A stretch of 58,125 nucleotides of DNA from an uncultured Eubacteriales bacterium (GCA_900549955.1 URQH01000008.1:1-58125), one strand, 5' to 3'; positions 27,045 to 36,517 are shown, numbered from the stretch's first letter. Numbers and translations: made by a program. Notes: generated by a model from the letters alone, not told the origin.

Positions 27045-27586
27045 ATCTGCCCAATCGCTTGACGCTGCTGCGCATGTGCCTCGTGCCCGTGTTTGTGGCC
27101 TGCTTTTATCTGGACGCCGTGCTGCCCTGGTGGAACCTGCTCGCGGCGGGGGTGTTCCTGCTCGCCAGCGCCACCGACCTGGTCGACGGCTGGTACGCGC
27201 GCAAGCACGCGCTGGTGACCGACTTCGGCAAGCTCCTCGACCCCATGGCGGACAAGCTGCTGTTCTGCTCCGCGTTCATCATGCTCGTCGGCACCGGCGA
27301 CCTGGAACCGCTGTTTGCCATCGTGTTCGTGGGCAGGGAGTTCATCATCAGCGCGTTCCGGCTCATCGCCGTGGAGCACGGCACCGTGATCGCCGCCGGG
27401 CGGCTGGGCAAGCTCAAATCGCTGTTCCAGTGCATCGCCGTGGCGCTGATCCTGCTTGGCAACCCGCTCTTTGGCCGGATCGGCGTCCCGATGGACCGGA
27501 TCGTGCTGTACATCGCGCTGGTGCTGACCGTGTGGTCGCTGGTGGATTATCTCGTCAAAAACAGAAAGGTGGTGCACGGCGCATGA
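27041..27586 (+). CDS. pgsA: CDP-diacylglycerol--glycerol-3-phosphate 3-phosphatidyltransferase
   Basis: Membrane enzyme that makes phosphatidylglycerol phosphate, the first step to phosphatidylglycerol and cardiolipin. The CDP-alcohol phosphotransferase motif D-G-x2-A-R-x8-G-x3-D-x3-D is present as DGWYAR, then GKLLDPMADK. The start MNLPNRLTLLRMCLVPVFV is typical of PgsA. 181 residues with four or more hydrophobic segments. ATGA overlaps join it to rimO and cinA. Confidence 0.92.
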   Translation: MNLPNRLTLLRMCLVPVFVACFYLDAVLPWWNLLAAGVFLLASATDLVDGWYARKHALVTDFGKLLDPMADKLLFCSAFIMLVGTGDLEPLFAIVFVGREFIISAFRLIAVEHGTVIAAGRLGKLKSLFQCIAVALILLGNPLFGRIGVPMDRIVLYIALVLTVWSLVDYLVKNRKVVHGA

Positions 27587-28827
27587 TTGCGGAAATCGTC
27601 TCCGTCGGCACGGAGCTGCTCATGGGGCAGATCGTCAATACCGACGCGCAGTTCATCGCCAGCCATCTGGCGCCGCTCGGCTACCGGGTGCTCTACCAGG
27701 TCACCGTGGGCGACAACCCCGCCCGTCTGGCCGGCGTGGTGCAGAGCGCGCTCGCCCGCGCGGACGTGCTGCTGTTCACGGGCGGCCTCGGCCCCACGGA
27801 CGACGATCTTACCAAAGAGACCGTCGCGCAGGCGCTCGGCCTGGAAATGGCGGTCGTACCGGAAGAAGAGGCGCGCCTGCGGGCCTATTTTGCAAGCCGC
27901 GGCAAGGAGATGACGCCCAACAACCTGAAGCAGGCCCGCTTCCCCACCGGCAGCATCATCCTGCCCAACCCGAACGGCACCGCCCCCGGCTGCATCATGG
28001 AGGCGGACGGCAAGGCCGCCATCCTGATGCCGGGCCCGCCGCGGGAGCTGTATCCCATGTTCCGCGACCACGTGCTGCCCTATCTGGAAAAGAGGAGCGG
28101 CGTGCGCCTGCACTCGCGGGAACTGCGTATCTTTGGCATGGGCGAATCGGAGGTGACCTACCGCCTGCGCGACCTCATTGCGGCGCAGACCAACCCGACC
28201 ATCGCGCCCTACGTCAAGACGAGCGAGGTCACGCTGCGCGTCACCGCGCAGTGCCGGAGCGACGCGGAGGGCGAACGGCTCGTCGTCCCGGTCATCGACA
28301 CGATCCTGGCGCGGCTCGGCTCGATCGTCTACAGCACAAACGGCGAGTCACTGCCGGCGCTGTGCGTGCGCCTGCTCCTCACGCAGGGCGCCACGCTCGC
28401 CGTGGCGGAGAGCTGTACCGGCGGCATGCTGGCTTCTTCCATCGTGGATATACCCGGCTGCTCCGCCTGTTTCGTGGAGGGCGCCGTCACCTATGCAAAC
28501 GGCGCCAAGGTCCGCCGCCTGGGCGTGTCGGAAGAGACGCTTGCCACCGACGGCGCCGTCAGCCTCGCCTGCGCGCAGCAGATGGCGGAGGGGCTGCGCG
28601 CCGCCGCCGGCGTCACCTACGCGCTGGCCACCACCGGCATCGCCGGCCCGGACGGCGGCACGCCGGAAAAGCCCGTGGGCCTCGTCTACGTCGCGCTCGC
28701 CGGCCCCGGCCGCACGGAGGTGCGAAAGCTGTGCCTGTCCGGCGATCGCGCGCGCATCCGCACCGCGGCCACGCTGCACGCGCTCGACCTGTTGCGCCGG
28801 TCGCTGCTCGGCCTGACAGGCGCATGA
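27583..28827 (+). CDS. cinA: CinA-family nicotinamide-nucleotide amidase/competence-damage protein
   Basis: Two-domain protein: an N-terminal MoCF-like/pyrophosphatase domain (AEIVSVGTELLMGQIVNTDA; TGGLGPTDDDLT) and a C-terminal CinA deamidase domain (VAESCTGGMLAS; ATTGIAGPDGGTPEKPVG) that converts NMN to nicotinate mononucleotide in characterised homologues. 414 residues, full length. It starts at the ATG at 27583, which overlaps the pgsA stop, and directly precedes recA, a frequent Gram-positive arrangement. A promoter for recA starts just after its stop. Confidence 0.93.
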   Translation: MIAEIVSVGTELLMGQIVNTDAQFIASHLAPLGYRVLYQVTVGDNPARLAGVVQSALARADVLLFTGGLGPTDDDLTKETVAQALGLEMAVVPEEEARLRAYFASRGKEMTPNNLKQARFPTGSIILPNPNGTAPGCIMEADGKAAILMPGPPRELYPMFRDHVLPYLEKRSGVRLHSRELRIFGMGESEVTYRLRDLIAAQTNPTIAPYVKTSEVTLRVTAQCRSDAEGERLVVPVIDTILARLGSIVYSTNGESLPALCVRLLLTQGATLAVAESCTGGMLASSIVDIPGCSACFVEGAVTYANGAKVRRLGVSEETLATDGAVSLACAQQMAEGLRAAAGVTYALATTGIAGPDGGTPEKPVGLVYVALAGPGRTEVRKLCLSGDRARIRTAATLHALDLLRRSLLGLTGA

Positions 28828-28834
28828 ATGGCGC

Positions 28835-28863
28835 TTGAAACGAACGAATGTTCGTGATATACT
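28835..28863 (+). promoter_or_regulatory. Promoter of recA
   Basis: TTGAAA (28835-28840), a 17-base spacer and TATACT (28858-28863). The spacer is filled by the LexA box. Confidence 0.85.
28841..28854. promoter_or_regulatory. LexA (SOS) box at recA
   Basis: CGAACGAATGTTCG is a perfect match to the Gram-positive LexA operator CGAAC-N4-GTTCG. It lies wholly inside the promoter spacer, so bound LexA would block RNA polymerase. Confidence 0.93.
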
Positions 28864-28915
28864 GATATCGTGCACGGCAAACGGGCAATATCTTCGAAAG
28901 GGACGGTTGGAACGC

Positions 28916-29989
28916 ATGGGTGTGGAGAAGGAAAAGGCACTGGAAATCGCGCTCAGCCAAATTGAAAAGCAGTTTGGCAAGGGTGCAGTCATGAAGCTGG
29001 GAGACGCGGGCGCCAAGATCGCGGTTTCGGTCGTCTCCACCGGCTGCATCGAGCTGGACTATGCGCTCGGCGTGGGCGGCATCCCGCGCGGCAGGATCGT
29101 GGAGATCTATGGACCCGAGTCCTCCGGCAAGACGACCATCGCGCTGCATGTCATTGCGCAGTCGCAAAAGCTGGGCGGCACGGCGGCCTTCATCGACGCC
29201 GAGCACGCGCTCGACCCCGTGTATGCCGAAAACCTGGGCGTGCGCGTGGACGACCTGTACGTTTCGCAGCCGGACACCGGCGAGCAGGCGCTCGAGATCA
29301 CCGAGGCGCTCGTGCGCAGCGGCGCGATCGACGTGATCGTCGTCGACTCCGTTGCCGCGCTCGTGCCCAAGGCCGAAATCGAGGGCGACATGGGCGATTC
29401 GCACGTGGGCCTGCAGGCGCGGCTCATGTCGCAGGCGCTGCGCAAGCTGGCCGGCGCGATCTCCAAATCCAACACCATCGTCATCTTCATCAACCAGCTG
29501 CGCGAAAAAGTGGGCGTCATGTACGGCAATCCGGAGACGACGACCGGCGGCAAGGCGCTCAAGTTTTACGCCTCCATCCGTCTGGACGTGCGCAAGGGCG
29601 ATCCGCTGAAAAACGGCACCGAGATCGTCGGCAACCGCACGCGCGTCAAGGTCGTCAAAAACAAGGTCGCCCCACCATTCAAGACGGCGGAGTTCGACAT
29701 GATCTATGGCGAAGGCATCTCGCGCGAAGGCTCGCTGCTCGACATGGCCGTCGCGCGCCGCATCATCGTCAAGTCCGGCGCGTGGTTTTCCTATGGCGAC
29801 ATGCGCATGGCGCAGGGGCGCGACAATGCGCGCCTGTTTCTGAAGGACAACCCTGAGCTGGCCGCCGAGATCGATGCCAAAGTGCGCGCCGAGCTGGAGG
29901 CCGAACGCGCCAAGGCGCAGGCCGAGGCGGAAGCGCGCCGGCAAAGCCGGCAGGCCAGTCTGGGCGACGCGCCCACGCCTGGCGTCTGA
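28916..29989 (+). CDS. recA: Recombinase RecA
   Basis: ATP-dependent strand-exchange protein and coprotease for LexA. Walker A GPESSGKT (66-73), the L1/L2 DNA-binding loops (FINQLREKVGVMYGNPETTTGG region) and the core VVDSVAALVPKAEIEG are intact; the C-terminus is Glu/Lys/Ala-rich. About 357 residues, normal for the family. The ATG at 28916 (MGVEKEKALE) is the family start, with GAAAGGGA upstream. SOS control is directly visible in the promoter. A strong hairpin follows the stop. Confidence 0.97.
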   Translation: MGVEKEKALEIALSQIEKQFGKGAVMKLGDAGAKIAVSVVSTGCIELDYALGVGGIPRGRIVEIYGPESSGKTTIALHVIAQSQKLGGTAAFIDAEHALDPVYAENLGVRVDDLYVSQPDTGEQALEITEALVRSGAIDVIVVDSVAALVPKAEIEGDMGDSHVGLQARLMSQALRKLAGAISKSNTIVIFINQLREKVGVMYGNPETTTGGKALKFYASIRLDVRKGDPLKNGTEIVGNRTRVKVVKNKVAPPFKTAEFDMIYGEGISREGSLLDMAVARRIIVKSGAWFSYGDMRMAQGRDNARLFLKDNPELAAEIDAKVRAELEAERAKAQAEAEARRQSRQASLGDAPTPGV

Positions 29990-30011
29990 CCGCACGCACG
30001 GCAACGTATCC

Positions 30012-30043
30012 GGGGAAAGCGGCCATGCCGCTTTCCCCCTTTG
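30012..30043 (+). terminator. Terminator of recA
   Basis: Perfect 12-bp stem (30012-30023 with 30027-30038), three-base loop, followed by CTTTGC. Confidence 0.8.
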
Positions 30044-30104
30044 CTTCCCGGCCCCGGGAAGCGGCGGCAACCGTCAAAACACTGCACAGAGGGGGAGAAT
30101 TTCG

Positions 30105-31271
30105 TTGCATATCGGCGAACTATCCGACACCTTTTACCCCATTGTCGACGGGGTGGGGCGCGTGGTCTACAACTACGCCAACATCATCGCCAAAAAGGGG
30201 CACGAATGCTACGTCATAGCGCCCATGGCCGACACCGGCTACCGCGGCGGCTATCCGTTTGAGCTCGTGGATTTCCACGCGCGCAACCTGCCGCTGCAAA
30301 AGCAATACCAGACCGGCATCCCGGTGTTCGACGCGCACTATGGCGCGCGTATTTCCATGGTGCCGCTCGACATCGTGCATGCCCACAGCCCGTTTATCGC
30401 CGGACAGGAGGCGCTGCGGCTCGCCCGCAAACGCAACATCCCGCTCGTGGGCACGTTCCACTCCAAGTATTACGACGATTTTTACAAGGTCGTGAAGCAG
30501 GAACTGCTTGCGGATCTCGGCGTCAAATACGTCGTCTCGTTCTACGAACGGTGCGACGAAGTGTGGACCGTCAGCCGGAATTCTGCGGAAACCCTGCACA
30601 GCTATGGCTATGAGGGCGACATCATCGTCCTGCCCAATGGCACGCCCGACAACCGGCCGCGGCCGGAGGATCTCGCCGCGGCCCGCGAACGCTTCGGCCT
30701 GTCGGCAGACGTGCCGGTGCTGTTCTACTGTGGCCAGCTCAACTGGAAAAAGAACATCGCGCACATCCTCGAAGCGGCGCAATTGCTCATGCAGCAGGGG
30801 CTCGGCTTTCAGCTGGTGCTGGCCGGACAAGGTCCGGATGAACAGGACATCCGGAAAAAAGTGGACGCGCTCGGCCTCACGGAGCGGACGGTGTTCACCG
30901 GCCACCTGCACGAGGATGCCCTGCTCAACGGCCTCTACCAGGCAGCCTCCCTGTTCGTCTTCCCCTCCCTCTACGACACGTCCGGCATGGTCGTGCGTGA
31001 AGCGGCGGCCATGCATACGCCAAGCGTCGTCACACGCGGCAGCGCGCCGGCGGAGCCGATCGTGGACGGGGAGAGCGGCCTGCTCTGCGAGGACGGCAGC
31101 GAAGATCTGGCCCGCGTCATCGCCCATGCGCTCAGCCAGCCGCCGGAATGGCTCCACCAGCTTGGAGAAAACGCGCATCAGGCGCTGTTCCTCTCGTGGG
31201 ACAGCGTGATCGACTCCGCGCTCGAACGCTACCGCAACCTGATCTGGCAAAAGCAACACGGCCTCATCTGA
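30105..31271 (+). CDS. GT4-family glycosyltransferase
   Basis: A 388-residue nucleotide-sugar-dependent glycosyltransferase of the GT-B fold. N-terminal acceptor domain opens HIGELSDTFYPIVDGVGRVVYNYA, with DIVHAHSPFIAGQEAL; the donor domain has FYCGQLNWKKNIAHILEA and the EX7E-type segment near MVVREAAAMHTPSVVTR. The opening resembles enzymes that glucosylate diacylglycerol in Gram-positives, but lipid specificity is not proven. The start is a TTG at 30105 with GGGGGAG seven bases upstream; no ATG fits. It follows the recA terminator, so it should have its own promoter, which I could not identify. Confidence 0.82.
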   Translation: MHIGELSDTFYPIVDGVGRVVYNYANIIAKKGHECYVIAPMADTGYRGGYPFELVDFHARNLPLQKQYQTGIPVFDAHYGARISMVPLDIVHAHSPFIAGQEALRLARKRNIPLVGTFHSKYYDDFYKVVKQELLADLGVKYVVSFYERCDEVWTVSRNSAETLHSYGYEGDIIVLPNGTPDNRPRPEDLAAARERFGLSADVPVLFYCGQLNWKKNIAHILEAAQLLMQQGLGFQLVLAGQGPDEQDIRKKVDALGLTERTVFTGHLHEDALLNGLYQAASLFVFPSLYDTSGMVVREAAAMHTPSVVTRGSAPAEPIVDGESGLLCEDGSEDLARVIAHALSQPPEWLHQLGENAHQALFLSWDSVIDSALERYRNLIWQKQHGLI

Positions 31272-31294
31272 GGCCGCTGCATACAGAGCCAAAC

Positions 31295-31331
31295 GAAGCC
31301 CGGCGCACCAGGATATGGTGCGCCGGGCTTC
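31295..31331. terminator. Bidirectional terminator between the glycosyltransferase and xdhC-like genes
   Basis: Perfect 16-bp inverted repeat (31295-31310 with 31316-31331) with a five-base loop between convergent genes. Confidence 0.85.
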
Positions 31332-31357
31332 TGGTATTGCGTCCACTCTGGAAGCGA

Positions 31358-32356
31358 TCACCCTGCTCGCCCGTCCGCCCGCTCCGCGCGATACAGGATC
31401 AGCTCGGCGGCGATGCTAACGGCGATCTCCTCCGGCGTCTCCGCGCGGATCGGCAGCCCGATCGGCGCGTGCACGCGCGCGGCAAACATCTCTCCGGTCA
31501 CGCCGGATGCGGCAAGCCGCTCGCGCGCCATGGCGATCTTCCGCCGGCTGCCAATGCAGCCGAGGTAGGTGGGCCGCTGGCGGAGCAGCTGCTCCAGAAT
31601 CCGGAAATCCGTCTCATGGTTGCTGGCCATGACGATGGCATAGTCCCCCTCGCCAAGCGAGAGCCGCGCCGCCGTCTCCACCGGATCTGCCAGAATCCGC
31701 TCGCGTGCACAGTCGAACGCCGCGCCAAAGAGCAGCTCCTCCCGCGCGTCGATCACCGTCACGTCAAAGCCCACGCGCGCGACCTCCGGCGCCAGCTTCT
31801 GCGCCACATGGCCGGCGCCAAAGAGATAGAGCTGCGCCGCGCCGCCGAGCGGCTCCCAAAGCGCCATGCCGCCGCCAGGCAGCGGCACATAGGCCGCCCG
31901 GTGCTCCACGGGCGCCGCCCAGCCGCACGGCTCCGCCTGCGTGTGCAGCGCCATGTCCGCCACGCGGCCGTCCGTCACCCGCCGCACGAGCCACGCCGGC
32001 TCCCGGCCCTGGGCCAGAGCGCCCGCGCGCGCAAGCAGCGCCACATGGTTTCCATTCAGCCCCTGAAAAAGCATCGTCACCCGGCCGCCACAGCGCGCGC
32101 CATCTGAAACGGCTCCCGCCATGCTGTCAAACGTGCGCACGAGCGATGCGCCGTCTCCCAGCGTACCGGCCAGCTGAATGGCGGCAAATTCCGCCGCGCC
32201 GCCGCCGACCGTGCCTGCAATGCGCCCGTCCGGGAACACGGCCATCGCCGCGCCCGTCGAGCGCGGCACGCTCCCCTCCGTCTCCAGCACGGTGACGAGT
32301 GCGACGCGCTCGCCGCGCCCCAGCCGCTCCAGGACCGGTCCGATCAGCTGTTTCAT
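31358..32356 (-). CDS. XdhC/CoxI-family protein
   Basis: A 332-residue protein of the family that matures molybdenum hydroxylases such as xanthine dehydrogenase. Residues 1-110 are the XdhC N-terminal domain (ALVTVLETEGSVPRSTGAAM; GTVGGGAAE; CGGRVTMLFQ), and residues about 180-325 are a Rossmann domain (LFGAGHVAQKLAPEVARVGF; GCIGSRRKIAMARERL; HAPIGLPIRAETPEEIAVSI). The ATG at 32356 has GGAGGAGGG upstream. It is the last gene after purB. No molybdenum hydroxylase gene is in the window, so its client lies elsewhere or it has another purine-related task. Confidence 0.85.
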   Translation of the reverse strand: MKQLIGPVLERLGRGERVALVTVLETEGSVPRSTGAAMAVFPDGRIAGTVGGGAAEFAAIQLAGTLGDGASLVRTFDSMAGAVSDGARCGGRVTMLFQGLNGNHVALLARAGALAQGREPAWLVRRVTDGRVADMALHTQAEPCGWAAPVEHRAAYVPLPGGGMALWEPLGGAAQLYLFGAGHVAQKLAPEVARVGFDVTVIDAREELLFGAAFDCARERILADPVETAARLSLGEGDYAIVMASNHETDFRILEQLLRQRPTYLGCIGSRRKIAMARERLAASGVTGEMFAARVHAPIGLPIRAETPEEIAVSIAAELILYRAERADGRAG

Positions 32357-32411
32357 GTGTCCCTCCTCCACATACAAAGCGCACCGCCCATGCCGGTGCG
32401 AAAAGCCTGGC

Positions 32412-33824
32412 TCACACGGTCAGCGGACGCATCTCGGTCGCCTCCTGCGCATCGAGCGCAAGCGCTTCCAAAAAGGCGTCTACCTGTTCCACCGAACGGC
32501 CGACAAACGCCTGCGGGTCGAGCATGGCGCGGATCTGCTGCGCGTCCAGCGGGAACGACGGGTCCGCCGCCAACCGCTCCAGCAGGTCACACGGCTCCCC
32601 CTCTTTCATGCGCTGCGTAGCCGCCATCGAGTGCCTGCGGATCACCTCGTGCAGCGCCTGCCGGTCGCCGCCCCGCCGCACGCCCTCCATGAGCAGGTTT
32701 TCCGTAGCGAGGAACGGCAGATACTCCTGCATGGCCCGCTCCACCACGCGCTCGTTGACGCGCAGGCCGCCCGCCACATCGGCCATGCAGCGCAGCGTGG
32801 CGTCGGTCGCCAGAAATGCCTCCGGGATGGACAGGCGGCGGTTGGCCGAGTCGTCCAGCGTCCGCTCGAACCACTGCGCGCTCGCCGTCATGGGCGCATT
32901 CATGGCGTCCGCCATGACGAAGCGCGCCAGCGAGCAGATGCGCTCCGAGCGCATGGGGTTGCGCTTGTACGCCATGGCGGACGAGCCGATCTGGCTGTCG
33001 CCAAAGGGCTCCTCCACCTGGCGGTCGTGTTGCAGCAGCCGGATGTCGCAGGCAAAGCGATAGGCGCTCTGCGCCACGGAAGAGAGCGCGGCGAGGATGC
33101 GGCTGTCCAGCTTGCGCGGGTACGTCTGCCCACACACGGCGTAGCAGCGGTCGAACCCGAACGCCGTGGCAATGCGCCGGTTCAGCTCGTCCACCTTGGC
33201 GCCGTCGCCGTCAAACAGCTCGAGAAAGCTCGCCTCCGTGCCCGTCGTGCCCCGGCAGCCGAGAAACCGCATGCCCGCGAGCACCGCGTCGAGCTCCTCG
33301 AGGTCGAGCACGAGATCCTGCATCCACAGGCACGCGCGCTTGCCCACCGTCACCGGCTGCGCGGGCTGGTAATGCGTGTAGCCAAGCGTCGGCAGCGCGC
33401 GGTAGCGCCGCGCAAACGCGGCCAGCGTCTTGAGCACGGCCACCACCTGCGCGCGGATGCGGCGCAGCGCGTCGCGATACAGGATCAAGTCTGCATTGTC
33501 CGTCACATAGCAGCTCGTCGCACCCAGATGGATGATCCCCGCCGCCTCGGGACAGCACTTGCCGTAGGCATAGACGTGCGCCATGACGTCGTGCCGCACC
33601 TCGCGCTCCCGCGCCGCGACCGTCTCATAGTCGATGTCCGCAACGTGCGCCTCGAGCTCCGCCACCTGTGCGGCGCTCACGGGCAGGCCCAGCGCATGCT
33701 CGGCGCGCGCCAGCTCCACCCACAGCCTGCGCCACGTCTGAAAGCGCATGTCGGGCGAAAACAGCCGCTGCATCTCCGGCGACGCGTAGCGCGAGCAGAG
33801 CGGGCTTTCGTACGTGTCCTTCAT
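32412..33824 (-). CDS. purB: Adenylosuccinate lyase
   Basis: Splits adenylosuccinate to AMP plus fumarate, and SAICAR to AICAR plus fumarate. Fumarase/aspartase superfamily signature GSSAMAYKRNPMRSE is intact, as are LGATSCYVTDNAD and LGYTHYQPAQPVTVGKR. At 470 residues it matches the longer, eukaryote-like PurB form rather than the 430-residue form common in Bacillus. It follows purA by 11 bases; the pair performs the two steps from IMP to AMP. First start codon ATG at 33824. Confidence 0.94.
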   Translation of the reverse strand: MKDTYESPLCSRYASPEMQRLFSPDMRFQTWRRLWVELARAEHALGLPVSAAQVAELEAHVADIDYETVAAREREVRHDVMAHVYAYGKCCPEAAGIIHLGATSCYVTDNADLILYRDALRRIRAQVVAVLKTLAAFARRYRALPTLGYTHYQPAQPVTVGKRACLWMQDLVLDLEELDAVLAGMRFLGCRGTTGTEASFLELFDGDGAKVDELNRRIATAFGFDRCYAVCGQTYPRKLDSRILAALSSVAQSAYRFACDIRLLQHDRQVEEPFGDSQIGSSAMAYKRNPMRSERICSLARFVMADAMNAPMTASAQWFERTLDDSANRRLSIPEAFLATDATLRCMADVAGGLRVNERVVERAMQEYLPFLATENLLMEGVRRGGDRQALHEVIRRHSMAATQRMKEGEPCDLLERLAADPSFPLDAQQIRAMLDPQAFVGRSVEQVDAFLEALALDAQEATEMRPLTV

Positions 33825-33835
33825 GGTTCCCCCCG

Positions 33836-35110
33836 TCAGCGCAGGATGATCGCGTCGCGGTCAGCGCCCACGGAGACATAGGCAATGGGCGCGCCAATCT
33901 GCCGCTCTACAAACTCCACATAGTCGCGCGCGGCTTTGGGCAGATCCGCATAGCTGCGCACGCCGCCAATGTCGCAGCCCCAGCCGGGCAGATACTCGAT
34001 GACGGGCTTTGCCCGGCCAAGCGCAGCCGGATACGGGAATTCGTCCGTCTCCGCCCCATCGAGAGAATACCGCACGCACACCGGGATGCGCTCCATGTAG
34101 GAGAGGATGTCCAGCTTGGTCAGCGCCACGCACGTGGCCGCCTGCATGGTCACGCCATAGCGCGTGGCGACGATGTCCAGCGGGCCGACGCGGCGCGGGC
34201 GGCCTGTCGCGGCGCCGTATTCGCCGCCGGCCTCGCGCAGTTTATCCGCCTCCTCGCCAAACCACTCCGCGGTAAACGGGCCCTCGCCCACGCACGTGGA
34301 ATACGCCTTCACGATGCCAATCACCCGGTCGAGCTTCGTGCCCGGGGCGCCCGCGCCGATCGGCGCATAGGCCGCGACCGGGGACGACGAGGACGTGTAC
34401 GGGAAGATGCCGAAGTCGATGTCGCGCAGCACGCCCAGCTGCGCCTCAAACAGCACGTTTTTGCCCGCCTGCTGCGCCTGCCGGAGATATTTGCCGGTGT
34501 CGCAGATGTAGGGCTTGAGCTTTTCGCCAAAGGTCTGCGCCCATTCGAGCAGCTCTTCGAGGGCATAGGGCTTGGCGCCGTAAACGCGCTCGAGGGTCAG
34601 GTTTTTCCATTCCAGCACGCCGGAGAGCCGCTCCCGGAGGTAGTCGGGATAAAACAGGTCGCCCATCATGATGGTCTTTTTCAAAAACTTGTCGCCGTAG
34701 ACCGGCGCAATGCCCCGCTTGGTCGAGCCAAACTTGGCGTCCTTGAGCCGCGCCTCCTCCAGCGCGTCCTGATCCCGGTGGAATGGGAACACGATGGGCG
34801 CGCGGTCGCTGATCTTCAGGTTGTCGGGGCCGATGTGCACGCCCTTGGAGCGCACGTCCTCCATCTCCTCCCACAGGCGCTCGATGTCGACCACCACGCC
34901 GTTGCCCAGCAGGTTGACGGTGCCCTTCTGGAAGATGCCGGACGGCAGCAGGTGCAGCGCAAACTTGCCGTATTCGTTGATGACCGTGTGACCGGCATTG
35001 TTGCCGCCCTGGTAGCGCACCACGATATCGTAATCCTGCGCAATGAGGTCGACCATGCGGCCCTTTCCCTCGTCGCCCCAGTTGATGCCTACGATCGCAC
35101 AGTTGCCCAT
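33836..35110 (-). CDS. purA: Adenylosuccinate synthetase
   Basis: Joins IMP and aspartate using GTP, the first committed step to AMP. P-loop GDEGKG (12-17), NNAGHTV and the IMP-binding segments (GVLRDIDFGIFPYTSSSSP) are present. 424 residues, family length. The ATG at 35110 has GGAGGAAGA upstream and lies one base after the fumarase beta stop; the longer open frame runs into that gene and is not used. Confidence 0.95.
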   Translation of the reverse strand: MGNCAIVGINWGDEGKGRMVDLIAQDYDIVVRYQGGNNAGHTVINEYGKFALHLLPSGIFQKGTVNLLGNGVVVDIERLWEEMEDVRSKGVHIGPDNLKISDRAPIVFPFHRDQDALEEARLKDAKFGSTKRGIAPVYGDKFLKKTIMMGDLFYPDYLRERLSGVLEWKNLTLERVYGAKPYALEELLEWAQTFGEKLKPYICDTGKYLRQAQQAGKNVLFEAQLGVLRDIDFGIFPYTSSSSPVAAYAPIGAGAPGTKLDRVIGIVKAYSTCVGEGPFTAEWFGEEADKLREAGGEYGAATGRPRRVGPLDIVATRYGVTMQAATCVALTKLDILSYMERIPVCVRYSLDGAETDEFPYPAALGRAKPVIEYLPGWGCDIGGVRSYADLPKAARDYVEFVERQIGAPIAYVSVGADRDAIILR

Positions 35111-35111
35111 T

Positions 35112-35654
35112 TCACTCTTCCTCCATTCTCGTTTCGTCGTACAGGTTCCCGCCCACGGCGTCGATGGCGACGACGACGGGCATGCGCTCCACGGACAGCC
35201 GGTAGACGGCCTCCGTGCCGAGTTCCTCGAATGCGACCGGTTCGCACGCGCGCACGCAGGACGCAATCAGCATCCCCGCGCCGCCGGTGGCCGCAAAGTA
35301 GACCGCACGGCCGGCCAGCGCATCCACCACGGCGCGGCTGCGCGGCCCCTTGCCGATGAGCGCGCACACCCCGTAGTCCAGCACAGCCGGGGTGTACGGG
35401 TCCATGCGCGCGCCGGTGGTCGGGCCGCACGGGCCGATGACCTCCCCCGGCGCCGCCGGGCAGGGCCCGGCATAATAGATGCAGCAGCCGGGCGGCACGG
35501 GCAGCGCCCTGCCCGCCGCCAACAGCTCGGCAAACCGCTTGTGCGCGGCGTCGCGCGCGGTGTACAGCTCTCCGGTGAGCCACGCCGTGTCCCCGGCGCG
35601 CAGCTTCAGGAGCTCCGCTCGTGCGAGCGGGAGCGTCAGTTCGTATGCCGCCAT
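35112..35654 (-). CDS. Class I fumarate hydratase, beta (C-terminal) subunit
   Basis: Small subunit of the oxygen-sensitive iron-sulfur fumarase, which hydrates fumarate to malate; paralogous subunits form tartrate dehydratase. Typical segments: GELYTARDAAHKRF, CIYYAGPCPAAPGEVIGPCGPTTGARMD and the closing AIDAVGGNLYDET. 180 residues. Its ATG overlaps the alpha-subunit stop (TGATG). Fumarase is the more likely activity because purB and argH, both fumarate producers, are neighbours. Confidence 0.9.
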   Translation of the reverse strand: MAAYELTLPLARAELLKLRAGDTAWLTGELYTARDAAHKRFAELLAAGRALPVPPGCCIYYAGPCPAAPGEVIGPCGPTTGARMDPYTPAVLDYGVCALIGKGPRSRAVVDALAGRAVYFAATGGAGMLIASCVRACEPVAFEELGTEAVYRLSVERMPVVVAIDAVGGNLYDETRMEEE

Positions 35655-36493
35655 CAGATCGTCCTCTCCGCGTGCCGGCACGCATGACATTGCAAATTGA
35701 CCGCCACCGGCAGCCCGGCGATGTGCGTGGGCGTCTCGGCGGCATGCACGGCCAGCGCCGTCGTCCGCCCCCCGAGCCCCATGGGCCCGATACCCGTGGC
35801 GTTGAGACGTTCCAGCGCCTCGCGCTCGAGCGCGGCCATCTCCCCATCCGGCGACGCGTCGCCGAGCGGGCGCAGCAGCTGCCGCTTGGCCAGCAGGCAC
35901 GCCTGCTCCATCGTACCGCCGATGCCTACGCCCACCACGACCGGCGGGCAGGCGCACGCCCCCGCGGAGACGACCGTCTCCACGATCGCGTCCAGCACGC
36001 CCGCGCGCCCGGCAGCGGGCGTGAGCATCCAAAGCCGCCCCATGTTCTCGCTGCCAAAGCCCTTTGGCGCCACGGTGATGTGCACGCGGTCGCCTTCGAC
36101 CTGTCTGAGATGCACCACCGCCGGCGTATTGTCGCCCGTGTTCACGCGGGACAGCGGCGAGAGCACCGACTTGCGCAGATATCCGTCCGTATAGCCGCGC
36201 GCCACGCCCTCGTTGACGGCAGCGTACACGTCGCCGTCGATGTGCGCGTCCATCCCGACGTCCAAAAAGACGACGGCCATGCCCGTGTCCTGGCAGCAGG
36301 GCCGCATGGCCTCCCGCGCCAGGCGCGCATTCTCGATGAGCTGCGAAAGGACCTCCCGCGCCGCGCTGTGCCCGGCCTCCTGCTCGCGCGCCTCCATAAG
36401 GCGCTGCACCACCCGCTCCGGCAGCACACAGCAGGCCTCTACGCACAGTTCGCTGACCGCGCGGGCGATGTCCCGCGTGCTGACAATCCGCAT
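35654..36493 (-). CDS. Class I fumarate hydratase, alpha (N-terminal) subunit
   Basis: Large subunit of the iron-sulfur fumarase. Cluster-binding cysteines lie in PCCQDTGMAVVFLDVG, the ACACPPVVVGVGIGGTMEQA region and LQCHACRHAE at the end. 279 residues. The ATG at 36493 has GGAGGG eight bases upstream; an in-frame ATG at 36508 has poor spacing. First gene of the fumarase-purA-purB-xdhC unit. Confidence 0.9.
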   Translation of the reverse strand: MRIVSTRDIARAVSELCVEACCVLPERVVQRLMEAREQEAGHSAAREVLSQLIENARLAREAMRPCCQDTGMAVVFLDVGMDAHIDGDVYAAVNEGVARGYTDGYLRKSVLSPLSRVNTGDNTPAVVHLRQVEGDRVHITVAPKGFGSENMGRLWMLTPAAGRAGVLDAIVETVVSAGACACPPVVVGVGIGGTMEQACLLAKRQLLRPLGDASPDGEMAALEREALERLNATGIGPMGLGGRTTALAVHAAETPTHIAGLPVAVNLQCHACRHAERTI

Positions 36494-36517
36494 GGCGTGT
36501 CCCTCCATTTCTCTCCA

